Below, piece by piece: positions 26,037 to 34,890 of a DNA stretch of 64,000 nucleotides (position 1 is its first letter; each line of letters opens with the position of its first letter). Source of the stretch: Anaeromassilibacillus sp001305115 (GTDB taxonomy: Bacteria > Bacillota > Clostridia > Oscillospirales > Acutalibacteraceae); NCBI GenBank assembly GCA_042854365.1, contig AP031437.1:2418001-2482000 (forward strand), given 5' to 3'. Under the pieces are notes generated by a model. It searched no databases. It saw only the letters and a list, made by a program, of their open reading frames with translations, and was not told the DNA's origin. The position numbers and the translations under genes were made by a program.

Positions 26037-27368
26037 TCAGTCAAGGAAGCCTTTATAATGGCGCATCATCATCTGAGATTCCATCTGCTTCATGGTATCC
26101 AGCGCAACACCAACCAAGATGATGACGGAAGTACCGCCCAAAGACAGGTTGTGCATACCGGTAGCAGCTCCGAATAGAATCGGAAGAAGTGCAATCACAG
26201 CGAGGAACAACGCGCCAATCAATGTGATCTTAGAAAGAATCTTTGAAATGAAGTCAGAAGTCGGCTTGCCAGGACGAATGCCCGGAATCGTGCCGTTATT
26301 CTGACGAAGATTATTGGCCATCTCAATCGGATTATACTGAATGGTTACATAGAAATAAGCAAACATGATAATCAGAAGGAAATACAGTACGGAATAAAGC
26401 CAACCCGTGGAAGAGAAGGCGTCAAAGAAAGATTTCCAGAAGCCTGTTACATTCCCACCCATAAAGAGCTGAATCGTACTCGGAATCGAGAGAATCGAGC
26501 TTGCAAAGATGATCGGCAAAACACCGGACATTGCAACCTTGATCGGAATGTGTGTGCTTTGGCCACCGTACATCTTGCGGCCAACAACGCGCTTTGCATA
26601 CTGAACCGGGATACGGCGTTCCGAATTATTCATAAACGCGATCACCCAGATCACAGCCAGGAAGAGGACAACAAACAGCGGAACCAGGAAGTAATACTTG
26701 CCATAGTTTGTCGGGTCCTGATTTGCAGCAGAGAGATACTGGCCCAACAAACGGATCGTCTGCGGCAGTCTTGCCACAATGCCTGCAAACAAGAGAATGG
26801 AAATACCATTTCCAATACCCTTCTGGTTGATCTGCTCGCCCATCCACATCATCATCGCCGTGCCAGCAGTAAATGCTAGGATAATGACGATTGCAGCGAA
26901 CACCTGTTCCCAACCGGAGGTATACAGAGCGATCGGAGCGCCCTGATACGTACTGTTGCGCAAATAAAAGTAATAGGCAGTACCCTGAATCAAGCCCAAA
27001 GCAACTGTGACATAACGCGTGATTGTCGCAATTCTCTTGCGACCCTCTTCGCCTTCCTTCGCCATACGCTCCAAAGGAGGAATGGCAACCGTCAACAGCT
27101 GCATGATGATGGAACTGTTGATGTATGGAGTGATACCCATTGCAAACATTGTTGCATTTGCAAAAGCACCACCGGACAACATATCCAAATAACTGAGTGC
27201 ATTGCCAGTTTCGTTGACCGTACCCATCAAGCCCTTCAGAGCATTGACATCCAGGAACGGAACTGGGATCGTGGCGCCAAAACGGAACACCACAATAATC
27301 AGCAGGGTGAAAAGAATCTTTTTACGCAGATCCGGAATACCCCAGGCATTCTTAATTGTTTTAAACAA
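26037..27368 (-). CDS. secY: Protein translocase channel subunit SecY
   Basis: A 443-residue membrane protein with ten predicted helices, the pore of the Sec translocon. Family segments include the N-terminal RKKILFTLLIIVVFRFGATIPVP, the plug-side MLSGGAFANATMFAMGITPYI, and the cytoplasmic ERRIPVQYAKRVVGRKMYGGQ loop. In the spc region between rplO and adk. Confidence 0.98.
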   Translation of the reverse strand: MFKTIKNAWGIPDLRKKILFTLLIIVVFRFGATIPVPFLDVNALKGLMGTVNETGNALSYLDMLSGGAFANATMFAMGITPYINSSIIMQLLTVAIPPLERMAKEGEEGRKRIATITRYVTVALGLIQGTAYYFYLRNSTYQGAPIALYTSGWEQVFAAIVIILAFTAGTAMMMWMGEQINQKGIGNGISILLFAGIVARLPQTIRLLGQYLSAANQDPTNYGKYYFLVPLFVVLFLAVIWVIAFMNNSERRIPVQYAKRVVGRKMYGGQSTHIPIKVAMSGVLPIIFASSILSIPSTIQLFMGGNVTGFWKSFFDAFSSTGWLYSVLYFLLIIMFAYFYVTIQYNPIEMANNLRQNNGTIPGIRPGKPTSDFISKILSKITLIGALFLAVIALLPILFGAATGMHNLSLGGTSVIILVGVALDTMKQMESQMMMRHYKGFLD

Positions 27369-27369
27369 C

Positions 27370-27810
27370 TCAGATCACCTCTGCCTTCCCACCAGCGGCC
27401 TCAATCTTCTGCTTTGCAGCTTCGGAATAGGCAGTGACCTTAACGGTTAACTTCTTTGTGAGTGCGCCATTGCCGAGAATTTTCACGCCGTCGCAGGTCT
27501 TCTTGACGATTCCTGCGTCCTTGAGCGCCTGCGCGTCAACAACCGCGCCCGTCTCGAATTTCTCCAGCGCGCTTACATTGATCGCCACGATGGTTTTGGC
27601 AAAAATATTATTAAATCCTCTTTTCGGAATACGTCTCTGCAGAGGCATCTGGCCACCTTCAAAGCCCGGACGCATGCCGTGTCCTGCTCTGGCCTTCTGG
27701 CCTTTATGGCCTTTGCCCGCGGTCTTGCCCTGTCCGGAGCCGTGGCCTCTGCCGATCCGCTTGGATTCCTTGGTGGAACCCGGCGTCGCAGTTAGATCAT
27801 GCAAATTCAT
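27370..27810 (-). CDS. rplO: Ribosomal protein uL15
   Basis: A 146-residue uL15 with the glycine- and arginine-rich N-terminal extension (SKRIGRGHGSGQGKTAGKGHK) that threads into the 23S rRNA. It ends 1 base before the secY start. Confidence 0.98.
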   Translation of the reverse strand: MNLHDLTATPGSTKESKRIGRGHGSGQGKTAGKGHKGQKARAGHGMRPGFEGGQMPLQRRIPKRGFNNIFAKTIVAINVSALEKFETGAVVDAQALKDAGIVKKTCDGVKILGNGALTKKLTVKVTAYSEAAKQKIEAAGGKAEVI

Positions 27811-27838
27811 TTTACTCGCACCTCCTTGCTTGCTTAGC

Positions 27839-28018
27839 TTACGCTTCGACTACCTCGACGAGGTGGATGATCTTGGCCACCTTACCTTTGGTCTGGTCGT
27901 TGTCCGGCTGAACGGACTCGTCACCAATTTTGCGAAGACCAAGCGCCTGGGCGGTTGCAATCTGGTCTTTCTTGCTGCCGATAAGGCTTCTTACCAGCTT
28001 CACCTTTACCTGTGCCAT
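27839..28018 (-). CDS. rpmD: Ribosomal protein uL30
   Basis: A 59-residue uL30 (MAQVKVKLVRSLIGSKKDQI, then ALGLRKIGD and the C-terminal KIIHLVEVVEA). It is too short to be found easily but sits exactly between rpsE and rplO with a good ribosome binding site (AGGGGG) upstream of ATG at 28018. Confidence 0.97.
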   Translation of the reverse strand: MAQVKVKLVRSLIGSKKDQIATAQALGLRKIGDESVQPDNDQTKGKVAKIIHLVEVVEA

Positions 28019-28033
28019 CTTGCTACCCCCTCC

Positions 28034-28543
28034 TTAAAGAATGTCCTGCACCGACTTACCGCGGATCGCGGCAACTTCGTCGGCTGTGCGCAGCTGAGCC
28101 ATACCGGCCAAGGTTGCGCGGACTACATTGCACGGGTTGTTGGAACGCAGTGCCTTGGTACGGATATCTTTGATACCCACAGCCTCGACAACTGCACGAA
28201 CCGGGCCGCCAGCGATTACGCCGGTACCAGGTGCTGCAGGCTTCATCAAAACTCTGCCTGCGCCGTACTCGCCGATGATCTCATGCGGGATCGTACCGCC
28301 GCGCATTGCGACCTTAATCAGGTTCTTCTTGGCGTCCTCAATGCCCTTGCGGATCGCCTCGGGAACTTCGCCTGCTTTACCAATGCCGAAACCAACGGTA
28401 CCTTTTCCATCGCCTACCACGACGAGCGCAGCAAACTTGAAGATACGGCCGCCCTTGACGGTCTTACTTACACGGTTGATTGCGACTACATGCTCTTGCA
28501 TCTCATCCTGAGACTGCTGTCTGGGTGCGTCAAATCTAGCCAA
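28034..28543 (-). CDS. rpsE: Ribosomal protein uS5
   Basis: A 169-residue uS5 with the double-stranded RNA-binding N-terminal domain (VAINRVSKTVKGGRIFKFAA) and the GRVLMKPAAPGTGVIAGGPVR segment. It acts in decoding fidelity. Confidence 0.98.
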   Translation of the reverse strand: MARFDAPRQQSQDEMQEHVVAINRVSKTVKGGRIFKFAALVVVGDGKGTVGFGIGKAGEVPEAIRKGIEDAKKNLIKVAMRGGTIPHEIIGEYGAGRVLMKPAAPGTGVIAGGPVRAVVEAVGIKDIRTKALRSNNPCNVVRATLAGMAQLRTADEVAAIRGKSVQDIL

Positions 28544-28558
28544 AAGTATCCCTCCTTC

Positions 28559-28918
28559 TTAGAACTTGAGGCCGCCCTCGCGGGCGCCTTCGGCCAGCTC
28601 TTTGACGCGGCCGTGGAAAATATAACCGCCGCGGTCAAATACGACCTGGGAAATGCCCTTTTCAGCGGCGCGTTTAGCGATCAGCTCGCCAACCTTGCGT
28701 GCGGCTTCCTTGTTTCCGCCGTTACCATTGAACTCCTTGTCCAGGGAAGAAGCTGCCACGAGGGTAACTCCTTTTACATCGTCGATGATCTGGGCGTAGA
28801 TGTTTTTGGTAGAGCGAAATACATTCAGGCGCGGGCACTCTGCGGTGCCGGAAATCTTGCCGCGCACTCTCTTGTGGCGGTTCAATCTGGCTTTGTTTGT
28901 ATCAGCCTTATTCACCAT
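28559..28918 (-). CDS. rplR: Ribosomal protein uL18
   Basis: A 119-residue uL18, which binds 5S rRNA. Conserved RHKRVRGKISGTAECPRLNVFRS and the C-terminal FDRGGYIFHGRVKELAEGAREGGL are present. Confidence 0.98.
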   Translation of the reverse strand: MVNKADTNKARLNRHKRVRGKISGTAECPRLNVFRSTKNIYAQIIDDVKGVTLVAASSLDKEFNGNGGNKEAARKVGELIAKRAAEKGISQVVFDRGGYIFHGRVKELAEGAREGGLKF

Positions 28919-28932
28919 TTGTCATTCACTCC

Positions 28933-29481
28933 TTACTTCTTGGCGCCCTTACCGGCCTTGCCTTCCTTATGACGGACAAATTCGCCAGTATAGCGGATAC
29001 CCTTGCCCTTGTACGGCTCTGGCGGACGCTTCTCGCGGACTTCCGCAGCAAACTGGCCGACCTTCTGTTTGTCCGAGCCGAGGATCACGATCTTGTTCGC
29101 GGACGGGCACTCGATTGTGATGCCGTCGATTTCGGGAACAATCACCTGATGGGAATAGCCCAGGTTCATTACGAGGTTCTTGCCCTGCTTCTGCACACGG
29201 TAGCCGACGCCGTTGACGTCCAGCTCTTTCTTAAAGCCCTCCGTTACGCCGATCACCATGTTGTGGATGAGCGTACGGGTCAGGCCGTGCAGAGAGCGGT
29301 TCTCTTTTTCGTCATTCGGACGGGTCACGAGGATTTCGCTACCCTCGACAGCCACCGTCATATTCGGGTGGAACTGCTGGGTGAGGGTTGCCTTCGGGCC
29401 CTTGACCGTGATAACGTTGCCGTCAACTTTCACATTGACGCCAGCGGGAATATTTATGGGTTTTCTTCCAATTCGAGACAT
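28933..29481 (-). CDS. rplF: Ribosomal protein uL6
   Basis: A 182-residue uL6 (MSRIGRKPINIPAGVNVKVDG; C-terminal KRPPEPYKGKGIRYTGEFVRHKEGK). It contacts the sarcin-ricin loop region. The C-terminal lysine tail is slightly extended. Confidence 0.98.
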   Translation of the reverse strand: MSRIGRKPINIPAGVNVKVDGNVITVKGPKATLTQQFHPNMTVAVEGSEILVTRPNDEKENRSLHGLTRTLIHNMVIGVTEGFKKELDVNGVGYRVQKQGKNLVMNLGYSHQVIVPEIDGITIECPSANKIVILGSDKQKVGQFAAEVREKRPPEPYKGKGIRYTGEFVRHKEGKAGKGAKK

Positions 29482-29497
29482 TTCTGCACCCCCTTAT

Positions 29498-29896
29498 TTA
29501 CCAAATAAATGCGAGGACCTCTCCGCCAACATTTTCCTTGCGCGCCTGACGGTCCGTCATGACGCCCTTGGACGTGGAGATGATGGCGACGCCCAGGCCC
29601 TTCATGACCTTCGGCAGTTCCTCAGCGCTGGAATAAATGCGAAGGCCCGGCTTGGATACCCGGCGCAGCCCCTTGATAACCGGGGTCTTGCCCTCGCCAT
29701 ACTTCAAGTTCACTTTGATGATGCCCTGTTTGCCGTCCTCAACGACCGTAAAATTCTTCACATAGCCCTCATCCACCAGAATCTGCACAATGGCCTTCTT
29801 CATGTTGGAAGCAGGGATGTCGACGGAATCATGCTTTGCGGAAACCGCATTGCGAATACGGGTGAGCAAATCAGCAATTGTATCTGTAATTTGCAT
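29498..29896 (-). CDS. rpsH: Ribosomal protein uS8
   Basis: A 132-residue uS8 (MQITDTIADLLTRIRNAVSAKH; C-terminal STSKGVMTDRQARKENVGGEVLAFIW). A primary 16S rRNA binder; in E. coli also a translational repressor of the spc genes. Confidence 0.98.
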   Translation of the reverse strand: MQITDTIADLLTRIRNAVSAKHDSVDIPASNMKKAIVQILVDEGYVKNFTVVEDGKQGIIKVNLKYGEGKTPVIKGLRRVSKPGLRIYSSAEELPKVMKGLGVAIISTSKGVMTDRQARKENVGGEVLAFIW

Positions 29897-29919
29897 ACCG
29901 TTACCTCCTTTGCTAAGCT

Positions 29920-30105
29920 TTACCAGCTGGCCTTTTTCACGCCCGGAATCTCACCCTTATAGGCGAGTTCGCGGAAGCAGATACGGCAAATTCCGAACTT
30001 GCGAAGATAGGCATGCGGCCTGCCACAGATTTTGCATCTGTTATACGCACGGGAAGAATACTTCGCCGGTCTACGCTGTTTGATTTTCATAGAAGTCTTG
30101 GCCAC
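29920..30105 (-). CDS. rpsN: Ribosomal protein uS14, zinc type
   Basis: A 61-residue short uS14 with CKIC and CRIC zinc ligand pairs (residues about 24-27 and 40-43) and the C-terminal GEIPGVKKASW. This zinc form is usual in Firmicutes. Confidence 0.98.
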   Translation of the reverse strand: MAKTSMKIKQRRPAKYSSRAYNRCKICGRPHAYLRKFGICRICFRELAYKGEIPGVKKASW

Positions 30106-30117
30106 AATAATCCCTCC

Positions 30118-30657
30118 TTATTTCGCAAACGGGGCGCCCATGAGGGACAAAAGCTCTCTGGATTCCTCGTCGGTGTTTGCGGTAGTCACGAAACAGATGT
30201 CCATTCCGCGGACCTTATCGATCTTATCATAGTCGATCTCCGGGAAGATCAACTGTTCTTTGATGCCCAAATTGTAATTGCCGCGGCCATCAAAAGAGTT
30301 CGGGTTGATACCTCTAAAGTCTCTGACGCGCGGAAGCGCTACATTGAAGAGACGGTCGATGAACTCATACATACGGTCTCCTCTGAGCGTTACCTTCACG
30401 CCAATGTTCATGCCCTCACGGAGCTTGAAGTTTGCAACCGACTTCTTCGCTTTGCAGATCATCGGCTTCTGGCCGGTGATGGCAGCGAGGTCCACCATAA
30501 TGGCGTCGATCACTTTTGCGTTATCCTTCGCCTCGCCAGCGCCAACATTGATGACGACCTTGTCGAGCTTCGGAATCTGCATCACGCTTTTGTAGGAAAA
30601 CTTCTTCATCAGCGCCGGAGCGACATCTTTTTTATAGTAATCCTTAAGTCTGGCCAT
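30118..30657 (-). CDS. rplE: Ribosomal protein uL5
   Basis: A 179-residue uL5 that binds 5S rRNA in the central protuberance (MARLKDYYKKDVAPALMKKF; FDGRGNYNLGIKEQLIFPEI). Between rplX and rpsN. Confidence 0.98.
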   Translation of the reverse strand: MARLKDYYKKDVAPALMKKFSYKSVMQIPKLDKVVINVGAGEAKDNAKVIDAIMVDLAAITGQKPMICKAKKSVANFKLREGMNIGVKVTLRGDRMYEFIDRLFNVALPRVRDFRGINPNSFDGRGNYNLGIKEQLIFPEIDYDKIDKVRGMDICFVTTANTDEESRELLSLMGAPFAK

Positions 30658-30670
30658 GTTTTATCCTCCC

Positions 30671-30991
30671 TTACAGCGACTCGCCGCATTTTGCACAAAT
30701 GCGTTCCTTGGTGCCGTCTTCATAAACTTTATGTGCGACACGCGTCGGTTTGCCGCAGCGCGGGCAGACAATCTGGACCTTGCAGGCATAGATAGCGCTC
30801 TCAGCCTGGACAATGCCGGCCTGGTCGCCCATCTTGCGAGCCTTGACATGCTTGCTGACCATGTTGCGGCCCTCAACGATGACTTTGCCTTCCTTCGGGC
30901 TCACGGCCATGACCTTGCCCTTCTTGCCGCGGTCCCTGCCGCTGATAACGATGACGGTGTCACCCGTTTTTACATGAACTTTGTTATTCAT
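30671..30991 (-). CDS. rplX: Ribosomal protein uL24
   Basis: A 106-residue uL24 with an N-terminal KOW motif (KTGDTVIVISGRDRGKKGKV) and a C-terminal pair CPRC and CAKC resembling a zinc ribbon. The start is set at ATG 30991 (MNNKVHVKTGD) because the longer open frame overlaps the spacer and does not match the family. Confidence 0.96.
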   Translation of the reverse strand: MNNKVHVKTGDTVIVISGRDRGKKGKVMAVSPKEGKVIVEGRNMVSKHVKARKMGDQAGIVQAESAIYACKVQIVCPRCGKPTRVAHKVYEDGTKERICAKCGESL

Positions 30992-31007
30992 CAGTGAGCA
31001 CCTCCCA

Positions 31008-31376
31008 TTACAGCACTTCGGGGGCAAGGCTCAGGATCTTCATATAATCCTTATCGCGCAGCTCTCTTGCCACAGGCCCAAAGATACGCGTCCCCCTCGG
31101 ATTCTTATCTTCTTTGATGATGACAGCCGCATTCTCGTCAAAGCGAATGTACGTGCCATCGTCGCGGCGTACGCCGGAAGCGGTGCGGACTACAACCGCC
31201 TTCACAACGTCGCCCTTCTTCACCTGGCCGCCGGGGGTTGCTTTTTTCACAGAAGCAACTACCACGTCGCCAATATTTGCATACCTTCTGCCGGTACCGC
31301 CGAGAACGCGGATGCACATAAGCTCCTTCGCGCCGGTGTTGTCGGCCACTTTCAGGTAGGTCTGCTGTTGTATCAC
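31008..31376 (-). CDS. rplN: Ribosomal protein uL14
   Basis: A 122-residue uL14 (MIQQQTYLKVADNTGAKELMCIRVLGG), at the subunit interface near the factor-binding site. Confidence 0.98.
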   Translation of the reverse strand: MIQQQTYLKVADNTGAKELMCIRVLGGTGRRYANIGDVVVASVKKATPGGQVKKGDVVKAVVVRTASGVRRDDGTYIRFDENAAVIIKEDKNPRGTRIFGPVARELRDKDYMKILSLAPEVL

Positions 31377-31409
31377 AGTGCGTTCCTCCTTTGCTTAAGC
31401 CAAACGAAC

Positions 31410-31667
31410 TTATTTGGCCTTCTCAATAATCTCGACGAGACGCCATCTCTTCTCTTTGCTGAGCGGACGGGTCTCCATCACACGCACGCGGTCACCGATG
31501 GAGCATTCGTTGTTCTCATCATGTGCCTTCAGCTTAACGGTACGTTTGATAACTTTCTTATACAGCGGATGCTTCACGCTGTCCTCAATGGCAACGACGA
31601 CGGTCTTATCCATCTTGTTGCTGACAACTCTGCCAACCTCTGTTTTTCTCAAATTACGATCGCTCAC
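31410..31667 (-). CDS. rpsQ: Ribosomal protein uS17
   Basis: An 85-residue uS17 with OB fold (RKTEVGRVVSNKMDKTVVVAIE; RVRVMETRPLSKEKRWRLVEI). Confidence 0.98.
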   Translation of the reverse strand: MSDRNLRKTEVGRVVSNKMDKTVVVAIEDSVKHPLYKKVIKRTVKLKAHDENNECSIGDRVRVMETRPLSKEKRWRLVEIIEKAK

Positions 31668-31685
31668 AGTTAATCCTCCCTTCCG

Positions 31686-31892
31686 TTACGCCTTCGCGCT
31701 GTCCTTGATCTCGTTCTCGCGCAGAACCGTCTTCACGCGCGCGATGTCCTTCTTTACAGCGGAGATGCGCATCGGGTTATCGAGCTGATTAATAGCAAGC
31801 TGGAAGCGCAGGTTGAAAAGCTCGGCCTTGAGGTCTTTCAGCTTACTTTCCAGTTCTGCAGTTGTTAAATCTCTGACTTCTGAGGCCTTCAT
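31686..31892 (-). CDS. rpmC: Ribosomal protein uL29
   Basis: A 68-residue helical-hairpin uL29 near the peptide exit (MKASEVRDLTTAELESKLKD). Its start base overlaps the last base of rplP (TAATG), so translation is probably coupled. Confidence 0.98.
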   Translation of the reverse strand: MKASEVRDLTTAELESKLKDLKAELFNLRFQLAINQLDNPMRISAVKKDIARVKTVLRENEIKDSAKA

Positions 31893-32317
31893 TACTGCTC
31901 ACCACCCGTTCCTTCCTTTTTGACAAACTTGCACTTAATCGGCAGCTTGTTGGATGCAAGACGCAATGCTTCTCTAGCGGTCTCTTCGGAGACACCGCCG
32001 ATTTCGAACATCACTCTGCCTGGCTTAACAACGGCTACCCAGTATTCCGGGGAACCTTTACCGGAACCCATTCGGGTCTCAGCCGGCTTCTCAGTAATCG
32101 GCTTATCCGGGAAAATTTTGATCCAAACTTTACCGAATCTCTTGCAGTAACGTGTCATGGCAACACGAGCTGCTTCGATCTGGTTCGAGGTGATCCATGC
32201 CGGCTCCATGGCCTGGAGGCCGAAATCGCCGTAGGTCACTGTATTGCCGCGATATGCCTTGCCGGTCAGACGGCCACGATGCACTCTGCGGTATTTTACA
32301 CGCTTAGGCAACAGCAT
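31892..32317 (-). CDS. rplP: Ribosomal protein uL16
   Basis: A 141-residue uL16 (MLLPKRVKYRRVHRGRLTGKAYRG), which shapes the A-site tRNA elbow region. It overlaps rpsC and rpmC by one base on each side. Confidence 0.98.
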   Translation of the reverse strand: MLLPKRVKYRRVHRGRLTGKAYRGNTVTYGDFGLQAMEPAWITSNQIEAARVAMTRYCKRFGKVWIKIFPDKPITEKPAETRMGSGKGSPEYWVAVVKPGRVMFEIGGVSEETAREALRLASNKLPIKCKFVKKEGTGGEQ

Positions 32318-32982
32318 TATTTACTGCCTCCTTCCCTGCGGGGCTTGCGGTTATCGTTGAGAACCTCGCCCTTATAGAGCCACACCTTAATGCCGATGCG
32401 GCCATAGGTGGTGGCGGCTTCTGCAAAGCCATAATCGATGTCCGCGCGGATGGTCTGCAGCGGAATCGTTCCGTCGTGATACTGTTCCGTTCTGGCGATT
32501 TCAGCACCGCCCAAACGGCCGGAAACCTGGGTCTTGATACCCTTTGCACCGAGCTTCATTGCACGGCCGATGCACTGCTTCATCGCGCGGCGGAAAGAAA
32601 TTCTCTTTTCCAGCTGCTGTGCAATGTTCTCTGCGATCAGCTGCGCGTTGAGGTCCGGGGACTTCACTTCAACAATATTGATGGCAACCGGCTTGCCGAG
32701 CATCTTTTCGCACTGGAGGCGGAGCTTCTCGATCTCTGCGCCACCCTTGCCGATGACCATGCCGGGTTTTGCACAGTGGATATGAACGCGCACCTTGGAG
32801 GCATCACGCTCGATTTCAATCTTGGGAACGCCGGCAGCCGCCAGCTGCTTCTTCAAAGTTCTGCGCAGGTTGTAATCTTCAACGAGCGTATCGCCGAAAA
32901 CATTGTCCTTCGCGAACCAGCGGGAATCCCAATCTTTAATTACGCCCACACGGAACCCATGTGGATTTACTTTCTGGCCCAT
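32317..32982 (-). CDS. rpsC: Ribosomal protein uS3
   Basis: A 221-residue uS3 with a KH domain (GMVIGKGGAEIEKLR) and the C-terminal domain around GVKVWLYKGE-like GIKVWLYKGEVL. It lines the mRNA entry tunnel. Confidence 0.98.
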   Translation of the reverse strand: MGQKVNPHGFRVGVIKDWDSRWFAKDNVFGDTLVEDYNLRRTLKKQLAAAGVPKIEIERDASKVRVHIHCAKPGMVIGKGGAEIEKLRLQCEKMLGKPVAINIVEVKSPDLNAQLIAENIAQQLEKRISFRRAMKQCIGRAMKLGAKGIKTQVSGRLGGAEIARTEQYHDGTIPLQTIRADIDYGFAEAATTYGRIGIKVWLYKGEVLNDNRKPRREGGSK

Positions 32983-33001
32983 AGTTTACCTCCTCATCTG
33001 C

Positions 33002-33343
33002 TTATTCTTTTTCCTTGAGCACGAGGGTGACGTGCGAAGTTCTCTTCTCGATTCTATACGCGCGGCCCTGCGCTCTGGGACGGATGCGCTTGAGGATCGG
33101 GCCCGGACATACGAAGCACTCTGCTACGTACAGTCTGGATACATCCATGTTGTGGTTATTCTCAGCGTTCGCCATGGCCGACTTCAACAGCTTTTCAAGA
33201 TATTCACAAGCGGCCTTGGGGGTATTCTTGAGGATAGCCATTGCAACGTCCACCGGCTTGTTGCGAATCAGGTCCAGTACGATGGACACTTTACGGGGAG
33301 AAATACGGGCGTATTTCAGATAAGCCCTTGCTTCTGCTTCCAT
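33002..33343 (-). CDS. rplV: Ribosomal protein uL22
   Basis: A 113-residue uL22 whose hairpin loop (about 80-100, CPGPILKRIRPRAQGRAYRIEKRT) lines the exit tunnel and is a macrolide-related site. Confidence 0.98.
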   Translation of the reverse strand: MEAEARAYLKYARISPRKVSIVLDLIRNKPVDVAMAILKNTPKAACEYLEKLLKSAMANAENNHNMDVSRLYVAECFVCPGPILKRIRPRAQGRAYRIEKRTSHVTLVLKEKE

Positions 33344-33364
33344 TGTCTATACTCCTTTCGGCCC

Positions 33365-33640
33365 TTATTTACCAGTTGTTTTGGAACCGGCATGGCCCTT
33401 AAAGGTTCTGGTCGGGGCAAACTCGCCGAGTTTGTGGCCAACCATGTCCTCTGTGACATATACCGGAACATGCTTGCGGCCGTCGTGGACCGCGATGGTG
33501 TGGCCTACGAAATCCGGGAAGATAACGGAAGCTCTGCTCCAGGTCTTCACGATTTTCTTTTCGCCGGCCGCATTCATTTCCTGAATCCTTTTCAGCAGCA
33601 CAGGCTGTACAAAAGGACCCTTTTTAATGCTTCTGCTCAT
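33365..33640 (-). CDS. rpsS: Ribosomal protein uS19
   Basis: A 91-residue uS19 (MSRSIKKGPFVQPVLLKRIQEM; HKLGEFAPTRTFKGH), in the small-subunit head beside uS13. Confidence 0.98.
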   Translation of the reverse strand: MSRSIKKGPFVQPVLLKRIQEMNAAGEKKIVKTWSRASVIFPDFVGHTIAVHDGRKHVPVYVTEDMVGHKLGEFAPTRTFKGHAGSKTTGK

Positions 33641-33666
33641 AAATTACAAGCTCCTTTCCGTACGCC

Positions 33667-34500
33667 TTATTTGCCGTTTCTGCGTTTCACAATGAACTTA
33701 TCGGAACGGTTGTGGTGGGCGCGCGTCTTATAGCCGAGCGCCGGCTTGCCCCACGGGGTCATCGGGCCCGGATGTCCAATCGGCGATTTGCCTTCGCCGC
33801 CGCCGTGCGGGTGGTCGTTCGGGTTCATAACAGAACCGCGGACAGTCGGTCTCCAACCCATGTGACGCTTGCGGCCTGCTTTACCGATCTTCACATTTTC
33901 ATGGTCGATGTTGCTGACCTGGCCAACCGTAGCCATGCAGGTTGCAGAAACGTTGCGGAGCTCGCCGGACGGCAGTCTCAAAAGAGCCATGCCGTTCTCC
34001 TTTGCCATCAGCTGTGCCATGTTGCCAGCTGCACGCGCCAGCTGTGCGCCCTTGCCGGGATACAGCTCGACGTTGTGGACAAAGGTACCGGTCGGGATAT
34101 TTGCCAGCGGAAGCGCGTTGCCCGGCTTGATGTCCGCAGACGCACCGGAAACGACCACGTCGCCGACCTTCAGGCCGTGCGGCGCAATGATATACCGCTT
34201 CTCGCCATCCTCATACTGAACAAGCGCGATAAACGCGGAGCGGTTCGGATCGTACTCCAATGTGAGCACGGTTGCCGGCATATCCGCCTTCTGGCGCTTG
34301 AAGTCGATGATACGATACTTCTTGCGATTGCCGCCGCCGCGATGACGGACGGTAATTCTGCCATAGCTGTTGCGGCCGGAACGATTCTTTTTGGAAGCCA
34401 AAAGGCTCTTTTCCGGTGCAACCTTGGAAAGGCCCGTGTAGTCTGTTACGGACATATTCCTTCTGGCATTGGTTGTCGGTTTATAATTAGTAATAGGCAT
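33667..34500 (-). CDS. rplB: Ribosomal protein uL2
   Basis: A 277-residue uL2. The functionally important histidine lies in VRGSVMNPNDHPHGGGEGKS near residues 220-240. It organises the peptidyl-transferase region. A 99-base gap separates it from rplW. Confidence 0.98.
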   Translation of the reverse strand: MPITNYKPTTNARRNMSVTDYTGLSKVAPEKSLLASKKNRSGRNSYGRITVRHRGGGNRKKYRIIDFKRQKADMPATVLTLEYDPNRSAFIALVQYEDGEKRYIIAPHGLKVGDVVVSGASADIKPGNALPLANIPTGTFVHNVELYPGKGAQLARAAGNMAQLMAKENGMALLRLPSGELRNVSATCMATVGQVSNIDHENVKIGKAGRKRHMGWRPTVRGSVMNPNDHPHGGGEGKSPIGHPGPMTPWGKPALGYKTRAHHNRSDKFIVKRRNGK

Positions 34501-34599
34501 TTCGGTTTCACACTCCTCATGATGGCTTTGCGGGACGTTGCCAACGCCCCATACCTTGCCGAAAGCACTGGGTACGCTCTATAAGCGCATCCGGCTTTC

Positions 34600-34890
34600 T
34601 TACATCATACCTTCAAAGAATTCAATGGACTTGCTGTCCTCGGTCAGGGTAACGACAGCCTTCTTCCAAGAAGGAGTGTAGCCCTCGGTTCTGCCCTGGC
34701 GGCGGAGATGTCCGCGCACATGCAGGGTGTTGACCTTACTGACCTTTACGCCAAAGAGCTCTTCAACCGCTCTTTTGATGTCGACCTTTGTCGCACTCTT
34801 TGCGACTTCAAAGGTGTACTTTTTCATGCCGATACCGGCCATGCTTCTTTCCGTGATAATGGGGCGGATCACGATGTCCTGTGCTGCCAT
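34600..34890 (-). CDS. rplW: Ribosomal protein uL23
   Basis: A 96-residue uL23 (IVIRPIITERSMAGIGMKKYTFEVA), docking site for trigger factor and SRP at the exit tunnel. Start overlaps the rplD stop by one base. Confidence 0.98.
   Translation of the reverse strand: MAAQDIVIRPIITERSMAGIGMKKYTFEVAKSATKVDIKRAVEELFGVKVSKVNTLHVRGHLRRQGRTEGYTPSWKKAVVTLTEDSKSIEFFEGMM

Noticed and set aside
27434..28972. 512-codon plus-strand frame across rplO, rpmD, rpsE and rplR
   Set aside because: It is the antisense shadow of four certain ribosomal protein genes; such long shadows arise from their codon bias.
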